DNA of 64,000 bases, from NCBI GenBank assembly GCA_023101885.1, contig JALPQD010000408.1, positions 1,355,019 to 1,419,018 on the forward strand. The letters run 5' to 3'. The notes beneath the pieces were generated by a model. It did not search any database. It was not told where the DNA came from and was given only the letters and a program-made list of their open reading frames with translations. How positions within the stretch are numbered: the first letter of the stretch is position 1; each line of letters starts with the position of its first letter. A program made the position numbers and the translations under genes. Positions 33,311 through 45,004 of this stretch are shown here, piece by piece. The DNA is from Typhlomys cinereus. Lineage: Eukaryota; Chordata; Mammalia; Rodentia; Platacanthomyidae.

Positions 33311-34340
33311 GGAAAGACAGAATAAAAATGATGTAAGTTTTGAGATTGTTTTCAAAGAATCTCACGTGAGGAAGAGGGAGAGAAAGGTGGTGTTCAAGGA
33401 ATAAAGATCGGCATGGTTGATATAATTAGGCAATGAGATCCAGGGTTCACTAAACATCTGATTTTTGTGCGTGTATGTACTTGCAAGTTTCTGAGCTGCA
33501 CCATTTCCTCATTTTCAGACAGCACGGCTCCCAAATCCCCGGCTGATTAGGTCTCATTGTCTTCATTAGTAGTTCTGTGGCGACCACCGCTCAGTTAAGG
33601 ACAGCATTCCTTCAGGCTGCTTCTCCCTGGTGCCCTCTCTTGTCATACAACTCTGCAAAAGCCTGCTATTAGAGTGCATCCTCCTGCCGCTTGCCTTCTT
33701 GTCAAAGCAGAATCTGATTGTTAACAAGCCCCGCCTTCTCGTTAATTTTTTAACATACTCTCTCGTCCCCTTCGCTTCCCTCTCTTCCCCTCATGCATGT
33801 CAGGCAAGTGCACTGCTATCCAGCTCCACACTGTTTTCTTTATAGACAGGATTCGTGCATTCAATTTGAATGATTTGGATACTTTCTCTTGCAAAACTTT
33901 TTTTCCCAGAGGGACTGTGCTGCTCTCAGTTTCAGGCAACTGTTGATCCTTATTCAGCGTGAGGAAACCTGAGTGTCTCTGTGCTCCTCCTCTCCACGAG
34001 GAGACATTCTTACTTGAACCGAGCTCAGGCCTGACAGAAGGTCTTGCTGCATGTGTATTCACTCATCAGTTTGCCAGTGAAAAACTATTAAATTAAATGT
34101 CTACTCACATTGGGTATTGTGAAGAAGAATTTTCCATCTTGAGTAATAATAATACTTTATAGAGAGTTTGCAAAACACTATTAAAAAAAAACTGTGTGAT
34201 GCTGAAGTTGAATTTGAAACCCTAGCAAAACTGGCTGAATGAATTTCTTTAGGGATCATGATGTTTCATGAACATCTTTGCATATGCACCAAAAACTATG
34301 ATGATGAAAAAGTATGATGATGAAAAGAAGGCTGACTTGT
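33311..34340. other. unique sequence, no gene recognised
   Basis: A strong acceptor-like tract (ACTTTTTTTCCCAG) ends at 33910, followed by an open frame to a modest donor (AGC|GTGAGG) near 33958. Judged as a chance pair. No repeat recognised. Confidence 0.45.
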
Positions 34341-34344
34341 TCAT

Positions 34345-34520
34345 CCTCTCAGCATGCACTCTTCTAGACTCTGGGGACACTATGTTGAACGTATGAATAG
34401 ATGAAGTTCTCTGTCTTCTTGTAGCTTGTATGCTAGAGCGACAGATAGACAATAAGCAAAGTGTTTGTAGCATGTAGACAATAATTAGCGGGTACAAAAT
34501 GGAGCAGGGAAGAAAAGGTC
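34345..34520 (-). mobile_element. L2 3' fragment, antisense
   Basis: CTTCTAGACTCTGGGGACAC, CTTGTAGCTTGTATGCTAGA and GACAGATAGACAATAAGCAA match the antisense L2 end in order. Confidence 0.75.
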
Positions 34521-34534
34521 ACAATAAAGATAAA

Positions 34535-34720
34535 TGCTGTGACTGGATGCTTGTGCCCTGTCCCCCCAAATTCATGTGTTGAAAATCTAATTACTGATGT
34601 GAAAGTATTAGGAAGTGGGAACTCTAAATCAAGAAGCCCAACCCCCCAGAGATGGTGTCCCATGACAGTAAGGGGGATCGTTATGGGGGAGAGAAGAGCC
34701 TTAGCGAGAACAAGAGAGGG
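34535..34720 (+). mobile_element. MaLR-type LTR fragment, sense
   Basis: CAAATTCATGTGTTGAAAAT, CTGATGTGAAAGTATTAGGA and AGTGGGAACT follow the 5' part of MST/MLT-like LTRs. Its antisense counterparts lie at 35380, 45005, 59425 and 62095. Confidence 0.6.
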
Positions 34721-34731
34721 GAATGGAAGGT

Positions 34732-35138
34732 GTCACAGTTACTCTGCATGATTGCCGTTAAATGCACGACAAAATAATTTAAGAGCAAAAGGTGTTTTAT
34801 TCTCGCTTATGATAGTCTGTTACAGTTCCTCCTCCAGCCTAAGCACACATCAACACCAGGACCGAGGGAACCAGCCACACCATATCCAGGTAACAGCTGA
34901 GAGAGGGACAATCCTTGCTTGCCAGACCAGCACATCTGGCCAAGTGTACACAAGGATGCCAACTTCCTCAAACAATTTCCTCCAACTTATTCACCTGTCC
35001 AGGGCCTAGTCCACTAGACATCCACTAGACAATGTCCTGCAGGTTTGCTCTGGGCTTAACTCAACTACTAATTTTTTACAAATATGCCTAGAGCTCAGAC
35101 TCTCAGCTGTCAAGTTGACACTGTATCTAATTATGACA
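34732..35138 (+). mobile_element. hAT-like MITE (URR1-related)
   Basis: GAGAGAGGGACAATCCTTGC, TTGCCAGACCAGCACATCTG, GTGTACACAAGGATGCCAAC and GCTGTCAAGTTGACA place it in the 49085 family. The left 130 bases are more diverged. Confidence 0.85.
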
Positions 35139-35144
35139 GAGGGG

Positions 35145-35372
35145 AAAAAAGAAAGAGAAATACTGCATGCTTCCTCTCCTGTTATATGTATATATGAGAC
35201 ACAAAAGCAGAACAAGACAGTTTAGGGCAAAGAAAAAAAGACTAGGAAGAGGGAGGGGAGAATGAGAGAGGAAAATGGGGTGAGTGTGAGAAAAGTACAA
35301 TGATGTATGTGCATGAAAAATGTTACAATGAAACCTATTATTCTGTATGCTAACTAAAATAAAGAAACAGCA
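35145..35372 (+). mobile_element. L1 3' UTR end, sense
   Basis: TACTGCATGCTTCCTCTC, GAGGGAGGGGAGAATGAGAG, TGTTACAATGAAACCTATTA and TTCTGTATGCTAACTAAAAT are the typical end of an L1 3' UTR with its purine tract. Confidence 0.85.
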
Positions 35373-35379
35373 GAATAAT

Positions 35380-35800
35380 GCCTTGGCCTGTATGTTGCAT
35401 ATACAGATTCCAGAGGCTGGTGCTTTATGAGAAAAAGAGGATTGTTTAGCTAGCAGTCCTGGGAGTCAAAGAATGTGGTGCCCATACTAGCTGCTAGTGA
35501 GTATCTGGGATTGCTAAAGTATCGGGAGGTAGGAGAGAGGAGACCACAAGGTGAGTAGCAAAGTGAGGAGGGACTAGACTCCATCTTTGCAGCAACCTGC
35601 TCACATGAGAGCCGGTGGACTCCTGTCAGATCCAGTCCTGTCTGTGAGACCAACATCAGTCCCTCCTGACGGAGGTCATGACCCCATTACCTTCCACTAG
35701 ACCCATCTCTTAAAGGTCCCGGAATACTTTTATATGGCGGGTGGAGCCTCCATCCAGTGCATGCCATTCTGGGGGACAAAACTTGCTGAAATCACAGCGA
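35380..35800 (-). mobile_element. MaLR-type LTR, antisense
   Basis: GGATTGTTTAGCTAGCAGTC, AGTCAAAGAATGTGGTG, GACTAGACTCCATCTTTGCA, AGGTCATGACCCCATTACCT and ATTCTGGGGGACAAAACTT are collinear with 59425 and 62095. Confidence 0.6.
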
Positions 35801-35861
35801 ATGGGATTAGATGTCAAAGGGGTCCTCAGACTTTTCCCTGCCACTAAATGAGCACAAGGCT

Positions 35862-35985
35862 AGAACACACCATCTAAGAACAGCACAGACCTGTAGAAAT
35901 CCCTGCTCTATCACATGATAGCTGGGTGGCTTTAAGCAAGTTACTCAACTTCTCTGGGCCTCCACGGTCCTTTTATAAAACTTTT
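35862..35985 (+). mobile_element. MIR SINE
   Basis: CTGCTCTATCACATGATAGC, TAAGCAAGTTACTCAACTTC and TCTGGGCCTCC are the MIR core. Confidence 0.85.
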
Positions 35986-37607
35986 AGAAAACAGAATTTT
36001 CTGTACATCTCCAGGGCTGTGTAAAACTAAGATCTGATTGTGGATAAACAGTCCACTTGTCTAGATAGAGCTGGAAAGTACTGTGCTCTTTTCTCTTCTG
36101 ATAGAGACTGCTTCTGTGATATTTATAGCAAAGTGTCTCACTAGTAATGACTGGGTTCTCTCCAGGGAGTTGAGCAGCAAGTCTTGGAATGGGTCAGCAC
36201 TTCACACTGCCTGTGCTGAGTTCTTTCCCATTTGGTACAGTTCAGCTGTTTAAGACTAGGGGGCCGTTTTGGCCATCTAACTATTTGAAATCATTCACTG
36301 TTTCTGGGAAAGTCCCAGACGTTAAGTCCCCAAGACATGGCATTAAAGGTTGTGCTCACAGACATGGGTCGTGGGTACTGTGCAGCCCGTGCACCCGCAG
36401 CTGAGCCTGCAGAGCCCACCGAAAGTACTGACTGACAGGCAGAGCCCTCAGCCTGGAGATTCTGTCCCAGCGACTTCATGTGATGTGGTGACGGGCCACC
36501 AGAGGTTCTTCTCGGTGGAATAGCGGGGCATTGTCTTTGCCTTCTTCCAGTCTGGACTTTTGAAGCCTTCGGCCGCTCTCTTTTTTATGATTTAACTTTT
36601 TATTGGAAATGTACGTTAACGATGCACTCATGGGTTTCCATCCCTAGTCTTTTCGTCACAGGTTTGATTCTGAGTTAAGGGTCACTCGGTGACAGCAGAT
36701 GACGAGGTGGAAAGATAGATTCCTAGTGCCTGATGAGCTCTCTCTCCTCTCTCTCTCTGGGATGATATCCATTTGGTAAAGCCATAGGCAGGTATCCATT
36801 CTTTGTTTCCCCTCATCTCTCCTGGGTCTGCGAGTACCCCATTTTTCGACCTGGAAGAGTTCTCCCGTGGAGTTTCCTCTACTCCTTGCAGTCAAGTCTC
36901 AGCTGCCCCTGCAGGACACAGGGGATGGGCAGGTTTCCAGGGACTCTTCTCCTCCCAGGTCTCTTGCCTGGATCTGCACTCAGAATTCTGGCAGACAGAT
37001 CTGCAAGTATTGTTCCTTCAAATCTTAAGCTCAATGATCCCAGAGTGGACTAGATCTACCATGCACTGCATATTGGAGACTTGCAAATTTCTTTAAATAT
37101 GAAAGGGAAGTGTGATTCTACAAGATTTAAAGTCAAGCTGCAGGTTTAAAACAAACAACATCCAATGAAATTGAATTGACTCACAGAACAGCTACTAGAA
37201 GACCAGCTCCCATGAGCTGGAGGGCTATACTTTACTTCTCTCTCTCTTTCTCATGTACAGAAGGGCTTATGAATTATTACAGGCTGAGCCTGGGGTCAGA
37301 TTCCCTGAGCAGTCACATGGGTTTTCATTGGAGGTAACTGTGAGAAGAGGTCTCTAGACAGCCAATGTTTTCTGTGAGGCCCTCGCCCTGCATGAAGGGA
37401 GAAGCACTGATCATTTAAAAAGTTTAGTCATGGTGATGCGTGCCCAGTGAGGCATACCCGGGTTATGCGGATGGTAAAAACTCATGCACTCAGGGGGTGT
37501 TTTGAAGGAACTCATGCAAGAAATAAGGACTGTTGAAGGTCAAATTTCAGTAGCTTCAAGCTGAATCTGCTTCCATACCACTCACGCAGAGTAAATGTTG
37601 ACTCTTT
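35986..37607. other. unique sequence, no gene recognised
   Basis: No repeat family or exon structure recognised. Short CT-rich runs lie at 36740-36765 and 37235-37250. Confidence 0.5.
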
Positions 37608-37723
37608 TAAAGAATAACAGCTTTAATGAGATATAATTCACAAAACACATCCAAGTGGGACGTTCAAAAGCTTTAGTAGAACCACAATTGTTTGATTAAC
37701 GTGGCAATCCACAGGGTATATGC

Positions 37724-37826
37724 CCTCCCTTCCCGTCCCCTCCCTTTCCTTCCGGTCCGCTCCCCTTCCTTTCCCTTTCCTTCCCTTTTCCTTCTCCTTT
37801 CCCATCCCTTCTTCCCTTCCTTTCCT
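37724..37826. repeat. (CCTTTCC)n-type pyrimidine repeat
   Basis: Irregular CCTTCCCTTTCC units, one strand wholly pyrimidine. Confidence 0.9.
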
Positions 37827-37912
37827 TCTTCTTATGGTACAGGGGGATTGAACCCAAAGCCTTACACATGTTAGACAAGCATTTTTACCATTGAAATGGA
37901 TCCCCAACCTAA
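37827..37912 (-). mobile_element. ID-type SINE fragment, antisense
   Basis: ACAGGGGGATTGAACCCAAA, CCTTACACATGTTAGACAAG and TGGATCCCCAACC are an antisense tRNA-derived head inserted in L1MB. Confidence 0.75.
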
Positions 37913-38170
37913 ACAGTAGAGTATTTTCATACCTTCCCAACAACCTTGTATATACTAGCAGTCTTTTTCTGCTTCCCCAACTCACTCTTCCCTAGAAATT
38001 CACAAGTCAAGTTTTCTGTCTGCCTAGATTTGCCTCTTTGGATATTTGATGTTAATAGGATCACAATCATGCAGAGTGTAGCAGTACTTAGCTTAGTGCT
38101 TGTAGTTTTGTAGTTTGAGAATTTTCTGTTGTATGCATATGCTGTTCTTTGTTTTTAATTGATTCATCAG

Positions 38171-38815
38171 TTACTGTGTTAATTCTTGAAATCTCCTACA
38201 GTCATAAATGATGGAGCCCCAGAAAAAAGGGAAAGAAATAGCCCCCTTCCCCGCCATCCTCAGCTCCTTCTTCTATTTTTCTTCACTTCTTTCCATACAC
38301 CCAAGATTCTGGTTGTACTAGAAACTGACTAATTAAAAGTCACTGTTCCCATGACAACAAGTAGCATCGAGAGCTCATAGCTTATGTGCTACGCAGTAGG
38401 TGACTGGGTAGCCATTGCCCTTCTCTACTGGAAGAAAGGATTTGGCTCTGAGCGAGGGGAGCCCCAGCACAGGGATGAGCGTATTCTACTTTATCAGAGT
38501 GCCAGGTGACAAACGCAGGAAAGAGAGCGATGACCGAAAGCTCAGGGGGCCACAGACAGGCAGGGGGCTTGCAGAGGACTGCCTTTGGGCGCTCTGTCTC
38601 CTTGGGAGCCTACGCCCTGCTGGGAAACTGAACCTGGTGTGGGGCTCAGGGCTGGAGGATGCCTGGCAGGCATCACCACGAGTCCTGGCATTCAGAGGAT
38701 GCTTGTGGAATAATTCGCCTTCTGACCTAGGAGTGTCTGAGCTGCTAATTTTGTATCAAAGAAAGTTGTGGGCATTGCAGGGATACTATGCAGGATTACA
38801 ATGAGCATTTTTTTT
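38171..38815. other. unique sequence, no gene recognised
   Basis: A 129-codon plus-strand ORF (38415-38804) has no recognisable domain or splice context. Confidence 0.5.
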
Positions 38816-38817
38816 TG

Positions 38818-39470
38818 TTGTTGTTCAGTGAATGATAATATTGAGTACCTACTATGTGCTGGGAAGAATTCTAGGTTTAAGATGTATTGCAGTAACTAAA
38901 CCAGCTAAAAATCCCTACACTTGGGGAGAGGTTCTTAAAACAGATACAGTGTCTTGAAAGTGATTGGAACTATAGACAAAAAATGAAATAAACCAAAGTG
39001 GTTTGGAAATGTAAGGTGCTATAATTCCAATTAGGATTCTCAGGAAAGGGCTCAATGACAAAGTAATCAAGGGAAGACTTGGAGGAACAGGCTGTGTTAA
39101 TCAGGACTTGCTACAGGAAAAGCAATGAGAAGGAACATAATTTGCAAAGGGCATTCATTAGATTGGCTGTGTTATGCAATGATGGCCGTCTGCTCACCGG
39201 AGAGGTTGAGACTCTCTGGCTGCTCTGTCCAGGAGGCTGCATGCCTTGGCATTCCCAGTGTGGTACTAGAAGCTTGGTGACGGTTTCAGGTGGGTTTCAA
39301 TGGTAGTGAAGGATGGAGGCGGCGGCCAGTGGAGGATTTTTAACAGAGATGTATTATATGAGTGATGTGATTTGTTAAAGAATCTCTGGCTGCTGTATGG
39401 GGAAGACCACTGGGAAGACAGGACAAAGTAGAGTAAGCATTCAGAAAGCAGCCGTGCTGCCTGCCTGCAA
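38818..39470 (-). mobile_element. L2-type LINE fragment, antisense
   Basis: TGAGTACCTACTATGTGCTG, GGAAGAATTCTAGGTTTAAG and TGCAGTAACTAAACCAGC match the antisense L2 3' end. Further right, TGATGTGATTTGTTAAAGAA and TCTCTGGCTGCTGTATGGGG recall the typical antisense continuation. The middle is poorly preserved. Confidence 0.55.
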
Positions 39471-39639
39471 CAGAGCAGACACTTTCTGGAGGAGAAGGTG
39501 AGGCCAAGGAGAAAGAAAAGATGGGAACAGTGCAGGTTGCAAGACGAACAACTGGATGAGCATTGGCCAGTGTGTGAGATGGAGAAGGGTCAGTATAGCA
39601 GGCTGGGCAGAGCAGTGATCACCTGACTGTGAGATGTCA

Positions 39640-39640
<1 letters not shown>

Positions 39641-39700
<60 letters not shown>
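39641..39700. repeat. (CT)n(CA)n microsatellite
   Basis: About 12 CT units pass into about 18 CA units. Confidence 0.96.
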
Positions 39701-39703
<3 letters not shown>

Positions 39704-40294
39704 TCACAGGCAGAGGAATCTGAATCTCTGGGACTCGGGGAAGGTATCCCATTGGAGATGGGAGTCTGCAACATGTAGATGTGCTTCAAGTCCCTGGAAG
39801 GACTGAGCATCCCAAGAGAAGAGTCGGTTGAGAACAGACGGTCACAGGCGGCTACAGTGTGGCTCAGAGCACGAAGGATTCACAAGGCCTTTGCTTGAAC
39901 CTCCAGTGTGGAACAAGAAGAAAAAAGAAAAACATAAGAAATGTCAAAAGTCACACGTGGATCTGAAGGTATAGTTTTGGGGGTTGAGGAGATACAGGGG
40001 AACGGGGACAGGAACAGAAAACAGACAATGAGACTTCACAAAAACTGGAAGGCTTGACATTCTGGAACCAAAAGAGGAGCCGGTTCCTGGCAGGGAAGGA
40101 TCAGCTGCCAGGCCAGGCGGGACAGAATGGCACTCACTGGGCTTGGTCATGTGAGGTCACTGGTGAGTGCATCAGTTTGGGCGACAGGTGGCAAAAGTCC
40201 TTTGCTTCGGGGACCCAAACAGGAGGTGAGGCATTAGGGATGAGGCCAAAGACGTTTTGCTTAGGAAGCTTTACAGTGTAAGGAAGGAGAGGGG
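39701..40294. other. unique sequence, no gene recognised
   Basis: Nothing recognised. Confidence 0.45.
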
Positions 40295-40385
40295 AAGGTG
40301 TCCAGTGCGCACCGTAATCTCAGCACTTGGGAGGCTGTGGAAGGAAGACCGGGAGTCCAGGCCTGAGGTGCTCAATAGAGAAGAG
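40295..40385 (+). mobile_element. B1 fragment
   Basis: GTGCGCACCGTAATCTCAGC, ACTTGGGAGGCTGTGGAAGG and AAGACCGGGAGTCCAGGCCT are B1. Confidence 0.7.
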
Positions 40386-41908
40386 GAATGAGGGCGTGTA
40401 GCTGTGAGGGAAGTGGGCTTCATGGGATGCTGATGAATGACTTGGGAGAGAGGGAAATAGCAGTGATAGAGAGGGTGGGAGCAGGGCTGTCTATAACCCG
40501 TAGACAGGAGTGGGTGGATGATGCACTTGGGGTGACCGGCTGCACACGAGGTGCTGGGTGAGGGGACCTGGAGGGCATGGGAGGGCAGCAGACCAGAGGA
40601 GCGTGGTGCCTTGCTCGCAATGCTGTTCACCTGCAGTCGCTCTGGGCATAGGCTGAAGATGAGCAGAACGTTGCTGGCGGGTAGAGAGGGAGCGGGGAGT
40701 TCAGAGTGTATGCAAGTGTGGTCTCCCTGGCAGGGGGTGTAATCGCTGGCTGTAGGGTTTGAGGGAAGGAGGGAAGAGAGGATGTGAGGGGCAAGAGACA
40801 GTGGGCAGGGTGGGAGCCATGGATTTGTAACTTACCTTGGGTGCTAGCACACAGTGGTGCTCCATGGCTGTTTTGGAGACTTAGGGGGACCCATCTCATT
40901 GAACAGCACGCCTTTGGAGTCCCAGGGATGGAAGCTCAGCTTTCCAGCTCATCAATGCATCAGTTTTTCATCTGTAAACCAGCATCCTTGACCATCCATG
41001 AAGGGTTAAGTGAGGTGTCATTTACATATGGGGGGCAGCAGTGGAATTTAGGGAGAGGAGAGCTTACCACTTCCAGGCTAGGTGACCCCAACCACCTCTT
41101 CTGAACAGACTCCCCGCCCTTACCTGCCTGCAGTGAAAGTGTTTGATGCTAAGTGATGTCAGTTAATCACTTCACCTTTATTCGTACTGATAGTTATTTA
41201 TTATTAATAGACTAACCACTACACTGAAGAGAGAGATGGATAAGAGGTGAGTTCCAAAATGAAAAAGAATACGAGGAGAATCAAAGAATAAAAGAAAGAA
41301 AAATGCAAGAAACAACAGCAACAAAGACAACGGTTAGCGAAGGGGAGGAGAGAAATCTTGCCATGACCTCCCACTCAAACTAACACCTCTGGCCCCTCTC
41401 ATTCATGTCTGTGACTCTGTTTCTCCTGTTCTGCCTTGGAAGTTTCTTTCTAGATGGATAAAAGGCAGAGGATGGGGTTGGGGTGGCCATGGATGCTAAC
41501 TGGTGGGAGGATAACAGGGATGGCTTATCATCAGGGGTGAGTTAGCATCATGGTTGGGGTGTGGAGTGTCCTCATGTAAGTCCTATCCTCCCTTGACTTT
41601 GCCCCTCCCTTCCCAGGGGAACATGTGTAATTCCTGGAGACTCTGTGATTGTCACAATTTTGGGTTTAGGCATTTTAGAGCAGCCATGCTGGGACAGTCT
41701 CTGAAGGTCTTCAAAGGTCATTCCCAGGGCTGGGATTACCCTGAAAGAACACACTCTAGTGATCTGGAGGAACTGACTCTAATCCTTCACAGAGAGAAAG
41801 TTGCCAATTTCCCCAACTCTCTGTTCATGAAAGGATATGGAGATTAGTTCTCTATTGTAGCTAAGCCTTATTGCGAGGTCAGGTACAAGATCAACTGGGC
41901 TGTGCCCG
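40386..41908. other. unique sequence with one minus-strand donor-like site
   Basis: A perfect minus-strand donor (AAG|GTAAGT, plus coordinates about 40830-40838) lies 44 bases from a modest minus-strand acceptor near 40880, with one open frame between. Too short and isolated to call as an exon. No repeat recognised. Confidence 0.4.
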
Positions 41909-42328
41909 GTCATAGTTAGGCACAGGTGTCAGCTTGACAGTTGAGGGTTTGAACTCTAGGCACATTTGTAGAGAATTAGTGGTTGATTTGAGCCCAGAGC
42001 AAACCTGTAGGAGATTGTCTGGCTGATGGGGAAGGCCCAGCCCATGGTGGATGGGACTGGGCCTTGGAAGAAAATACGGATAGCTGATTGAGAAAGTTGG
42101 CATCCTTGTGTACCCTTGGCCAGACAACCTGATCTGGCAAGTAAGGATCTCAGCCGTTATGTGGTGATGGTGTGGCCAGTTCCCTTGGCCCTGGTGTTGG
42201 TGTGAGCTTTCCCATCAAGCTGGACTATAAACTGTAACTGGACTATGGTAAGAAAATAAACGCCTTGTTCCCTTAAGCTATTTGATGGTGATTTATCAGC
42301 AATCATGCAGGTGAACTGCTACAGGTCC
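41909..42328 (-). mobile_element. hAT-like MITE (URR1-related)
   Basis: GTCATAGTTAGGCACAGGTG, TGATGGGGAAGGCCCAGCCC, GACAACCTGATCTGGCAAGT and GTGATTTATCAGCAATCATG are the reverse of the 49085 copy, nearly full length. Confidence 0.9.
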
Positions 42329-42344
42329 CAATATGAACAGACTA

Positions 42345-42727
42345 ATGAGATGTAGAGGACCAAAAGCTCCAATCAGGTTCGCAGAAACAGTTCATAGTCC
42401 AGGAGAAGCCAGCCCCCCACCCTCCGGCTGCCTAAGTCTGTAAATAATCCTGACCCTGGCAGCCATCTTTGGCTCCCTTGCCCCTCATGGGACTCCATGT
42501 ATGGAATCTATGGGTTCCTATCTGGCTTTTCTCTCATGGAGTCCATGCCTGGAGTCCATGAGTTCTCCAGGGCTCTCTTGCCCCTCACAGATTCACATCC
42601 ATAAGTTCCATTCTTTTTCTCCCCTCATAAATCTAAAAATAAGCTTCTATGCATGTTCTGGTTTCAGTCTTGGACTTCTGACCACAGGAACTTGGACACA
42701 TAAAGACCCCAGAGGGAACCCCATAAC
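42345..42727 (+). mobile_element. probable LTR, sense
   Basis: The part 42480-42580 shares GACTCCATGT, GGAGTCCATGAGTTC and CTCTTGCCCCTCA blocks with the LTR-derived retroposon at 50909-51145. It starts near TGTAGAGGACC and ends GGAACCCCATAACA, a TG...CA form. No exact flanking duplication was found. Confidence 0.45.
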
Positions 42728-42799
42728 AAAATGAAGTTGGACTTTGAAGAACAAAGTGTTAAAGAACAAATAGGACATAAGACTCTGTCAGGTAGGTAG

Positions 42800-43015
42800 T
42801 GACGCATGGTGGTTAATAGTCTGGGTTTGCAGTCGAATGCGCGCCGCTGAATGTTGAGGTCTGTACTGAATTGCTCTGTGACTTTGGGCAAATGACGTGA
42901 ACCGAGTATCCATTTGTTTCTTTGTAGAATAGGTGCAGCAATGGTTCCATGCGGCGTTGTGATGAGTCTGTAGTGTGGCGGTCAGTGAGCACCCAGGAAG
43001 CACAAGTGTGAAAGA
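42800..43015 (+). mobile_element. MIR SINE, near full length
   Basis: GCATGGTGGTTAATAGTCTG, TTGCTCTGTGACTTTGGGCA, TTTGTTTCTTTGTAGAATAG and GGCGTTGTGATGAGTCTGTA cover MIR from head to 3' end. Confidence 0.88.
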
Positions 43016-43605
43016 GCGATAGCAGAACAGCAGCCCAGATGCTGGGGACCCACGATAGCTGCGAGAAAAGGGGCATTCCATTCCCACGCACCCCAGTACC
43101 AGGGCTCACGCCTCCCTGAAGCATGTTAAGTGGCCCAGAATCTTCCTGACCACCCGGATCTTCAATCACCTCAACTCCTGCTGAGGTGGTTTTGTTTCAT
43201 TCTTTGATATTTCTTTCTCGGGTGTAAATAAATACTCCGTGGTCAGGACCTTCATACCAACGAAAGTGTTCTGGCCAGGATCTGGAGTTCTGCCAGAGAG
43301 ACTGTGGTGCTTTCTCCCACTTAGATCCCCCTACACTGCTGAAGAGGTGCTGTGGCTTAGCGCGGGAGGGTGGCCTATGCAAGCAGAACAGCCCAGAACA
43401 AATAAACTGCTCCTCCTGGCCCAAGTATTCAGGGCAGCAGGCCGCAGGAGGAGAACAAGTCCCGACTGGCCAGGAGGCCTCCTGAGTGGTAGCAGAAGAG
43501 GGGGAGGAAGAGGGTGGGAAGGAAGAATAAAAGGAGAATACGTAAATTTGCAGCTTATGTCTGAAATGTCCATTGATCCTCAGGGTGACCCTACAGGGAG
43601 ATTAC
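43016..43605. other. unique sequence with a 126-codon ORF
   Basis: The plus-strand ORF 43239-43619 and a minus-strand ORF overlap it. Neither shows a known domain. An ACAAATAAACTGC stretch near 43400 could be an LTR poly(A) region but no LTR boundaries were found. Confidence 0.4.
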
Positions 43606-43855
43606 ACAACCTTCTATAGCAGGGCCAAGCGGGAGGTCTTTAGCTCACTGGGATAGGATCCTGGTGTCTTCTTCTTCCTTTCTTTTGCTTCCTGGTCATG
43701 AGGTGAGTGATTTGGCTCTACCACATACCTCATCATACGATACTAACTGGCCCAGGCCTAACGTGACTATTGGCTGGAATTTCTGAAACTGTGAGCCCAA
43801 GCAGCCCATTTCTAAGTTGAGTGTTTCAGGTCGTAGCTGATTAATGTGGCCAATG
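43606..43855 (+). mobile_element. MaLR-type LTR 3' part, sense
   Basis: GCTTCCTGGTCATGAGGTGA, GCTCTACCACATACC and TGAAACTGTGAGCCCAAGCA are the MaLR 3' half, older than the copy at 1850. Confidence 0.6.
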
Positions 43856-43939
43856 AAATGCTGCCTTAGTCTTACAATCTTGCCAGTGATAGCTACATCG
43901 CCATTCTTTTTTTTTTTTTTTTTAAATAGAGCTTATTAC

Positions 43940-44645
43940 AGAGTTTAACTGACCTTACTTGCTATGTTATCTAGTCTGGCTTTCAACTTTTTATCCTTCT
44001 TCTTCCTTGGCTGCAGGGGTTGTCAGGCCCAAAGCCTGCTCTCTGGATGATACTAGCATCTGAAACAGGCTGTCACCAGGTACTCCTTCCCTTGGAGGTA
44101 GAGTTTACCTCCAGTCTGTTCTTGGATCACTTTTGTTTCTCTTAGAAACTGGCTGGGCTGTTCCTCCCCCAACAGTTCTTTCCTGCTTATCTGAGATATG
44201 TTAATGCACGGACCAAGTAAGTCTGTTTTGAGGCATACATTGTCCATTCCCTTCTAGCAACAAGGTGCCATGCCTGTTTTGCTCTACCTGGCGACATCAT
44301 ATCTGGTCCCAAAGCAAGTAGATGTGTCACTCCTGACTTTTCTTTGTTAATTGGAATGTATACGTTTTACATAATCTGTAAAGAATTTGGTCCTGCTCTT
44401 CTTTGCTGTTTTCCTGAATTTGGCCTCGGCTCCTTGACTATTTTCCTATAAATACTATGTATGTTACAATAAAGTTGGCTTGGATGATGGACATCCTAGG
44501 CTCCCTCTGACCCGATGCCTGATCAATTCCTACTGCTCCCACTTCTGTTTCCTGCACGTAAGTCTGGGTTTACACTGATTTGTGGGCCCGGACACTTGGC
44601 CTCCAAAGTTCTTGAGATTACTTGAGTGGGCCACCACGCCCCATC
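43940..44645 (-). mobile_element. B1 SINE, antisense, split by a solo LTR
   Basis: TTACTTGCTATGTTATCTAG then TCTGGCTTTCAACTTTTTAT (43960-44000) is antisense B1. It resumes at 44601 with CTCCAAAGTTCTTGAGATTA and GGGCCACCACGCCCC. The LTR 44012-44594 lies between. Confidence 0.8.
44012..44594 (+). mobile_element. solo LTR, ERV (class II-like), with 6-bp duplication
   Basis: It begins TGCAGGGGTTGTCAGG, ends GGGCCCGGACA and is flanked by CTTGGC at 44006-44011 and 44595-44600. Inside are a TATA-like TATAAATA (44448-44455) and AATAAA (44468-44473). The 6-bp duplication and 583-bp length suit a class II (ERVK-like) LTR. No internal viral genes remain. Confidence 0.85.
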
Positions 44646-45004
44646 CACCTATCCCTTCTAGCCACTAGAGCCAAGTCCCAAGGTGCGTCCACACTCAGGG
44701 ACAGGGGACTGCACAAAGACACGAACACTGGCAGTCATTTTAGAATCAGGCACGATAAAGAACATTATGCTGTATCTGAACATTGTGGGACCTAGTGGTA
44801 AGAATTAGGTAAACAGATATATAGCCCTTGACTGTATATCTTTTGTAACCCCACGTCTCTTGAAGCTTGCTAGGGAACCTCCACTTTTAGAGGATACAAA
44901 CCACTTCTGCTTTGTGTTCCAGGAGAGGGTGCTTAGAAATGGTCAGTATAACTTAACCTTTGGCTGGTTTAGTTTCTAAATTACTATACTAACTTTCTTA
45001 TTGC
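44646..45004. other. unique sequence, no gene recognised
   Basis: Nothing recognised. Confidence 0.45.

Larger units (their letters stand above)
37608..38170 (-). mobile_element. L1MB-like 3' UTR, antisense, interrupted
   Basis: TTTAATGAGATATAATTCAC, then after an interruption TTTGGATATTTGATGTTAAT, AGGATCACAATCATGCAGAG and GTTTTTAATTGATTCATCAG follow antisense L1MB. A (CCTTC)n tract and a SINE fragment interrupt it at 37724-37912. Confidence 0.75.

Noticed and set aside
33911..33957. Plus-strand exon-like block after a strong acceptor
   Set aside because: The donor is poor and pairs of this quality are expected by chance in 64 kb.
40836..40879. 44-bp minus-strand exon-like block with a perfect donor
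   Set aside because: The acceptor is weak and there is nothing else gene-like nearby on that strand.
42345..42727. 6-bp target duplication for the probable LTR
   Set aside because: Possible flanks (AATGAG and AATGAA) do not line up with the TG and CA ends.
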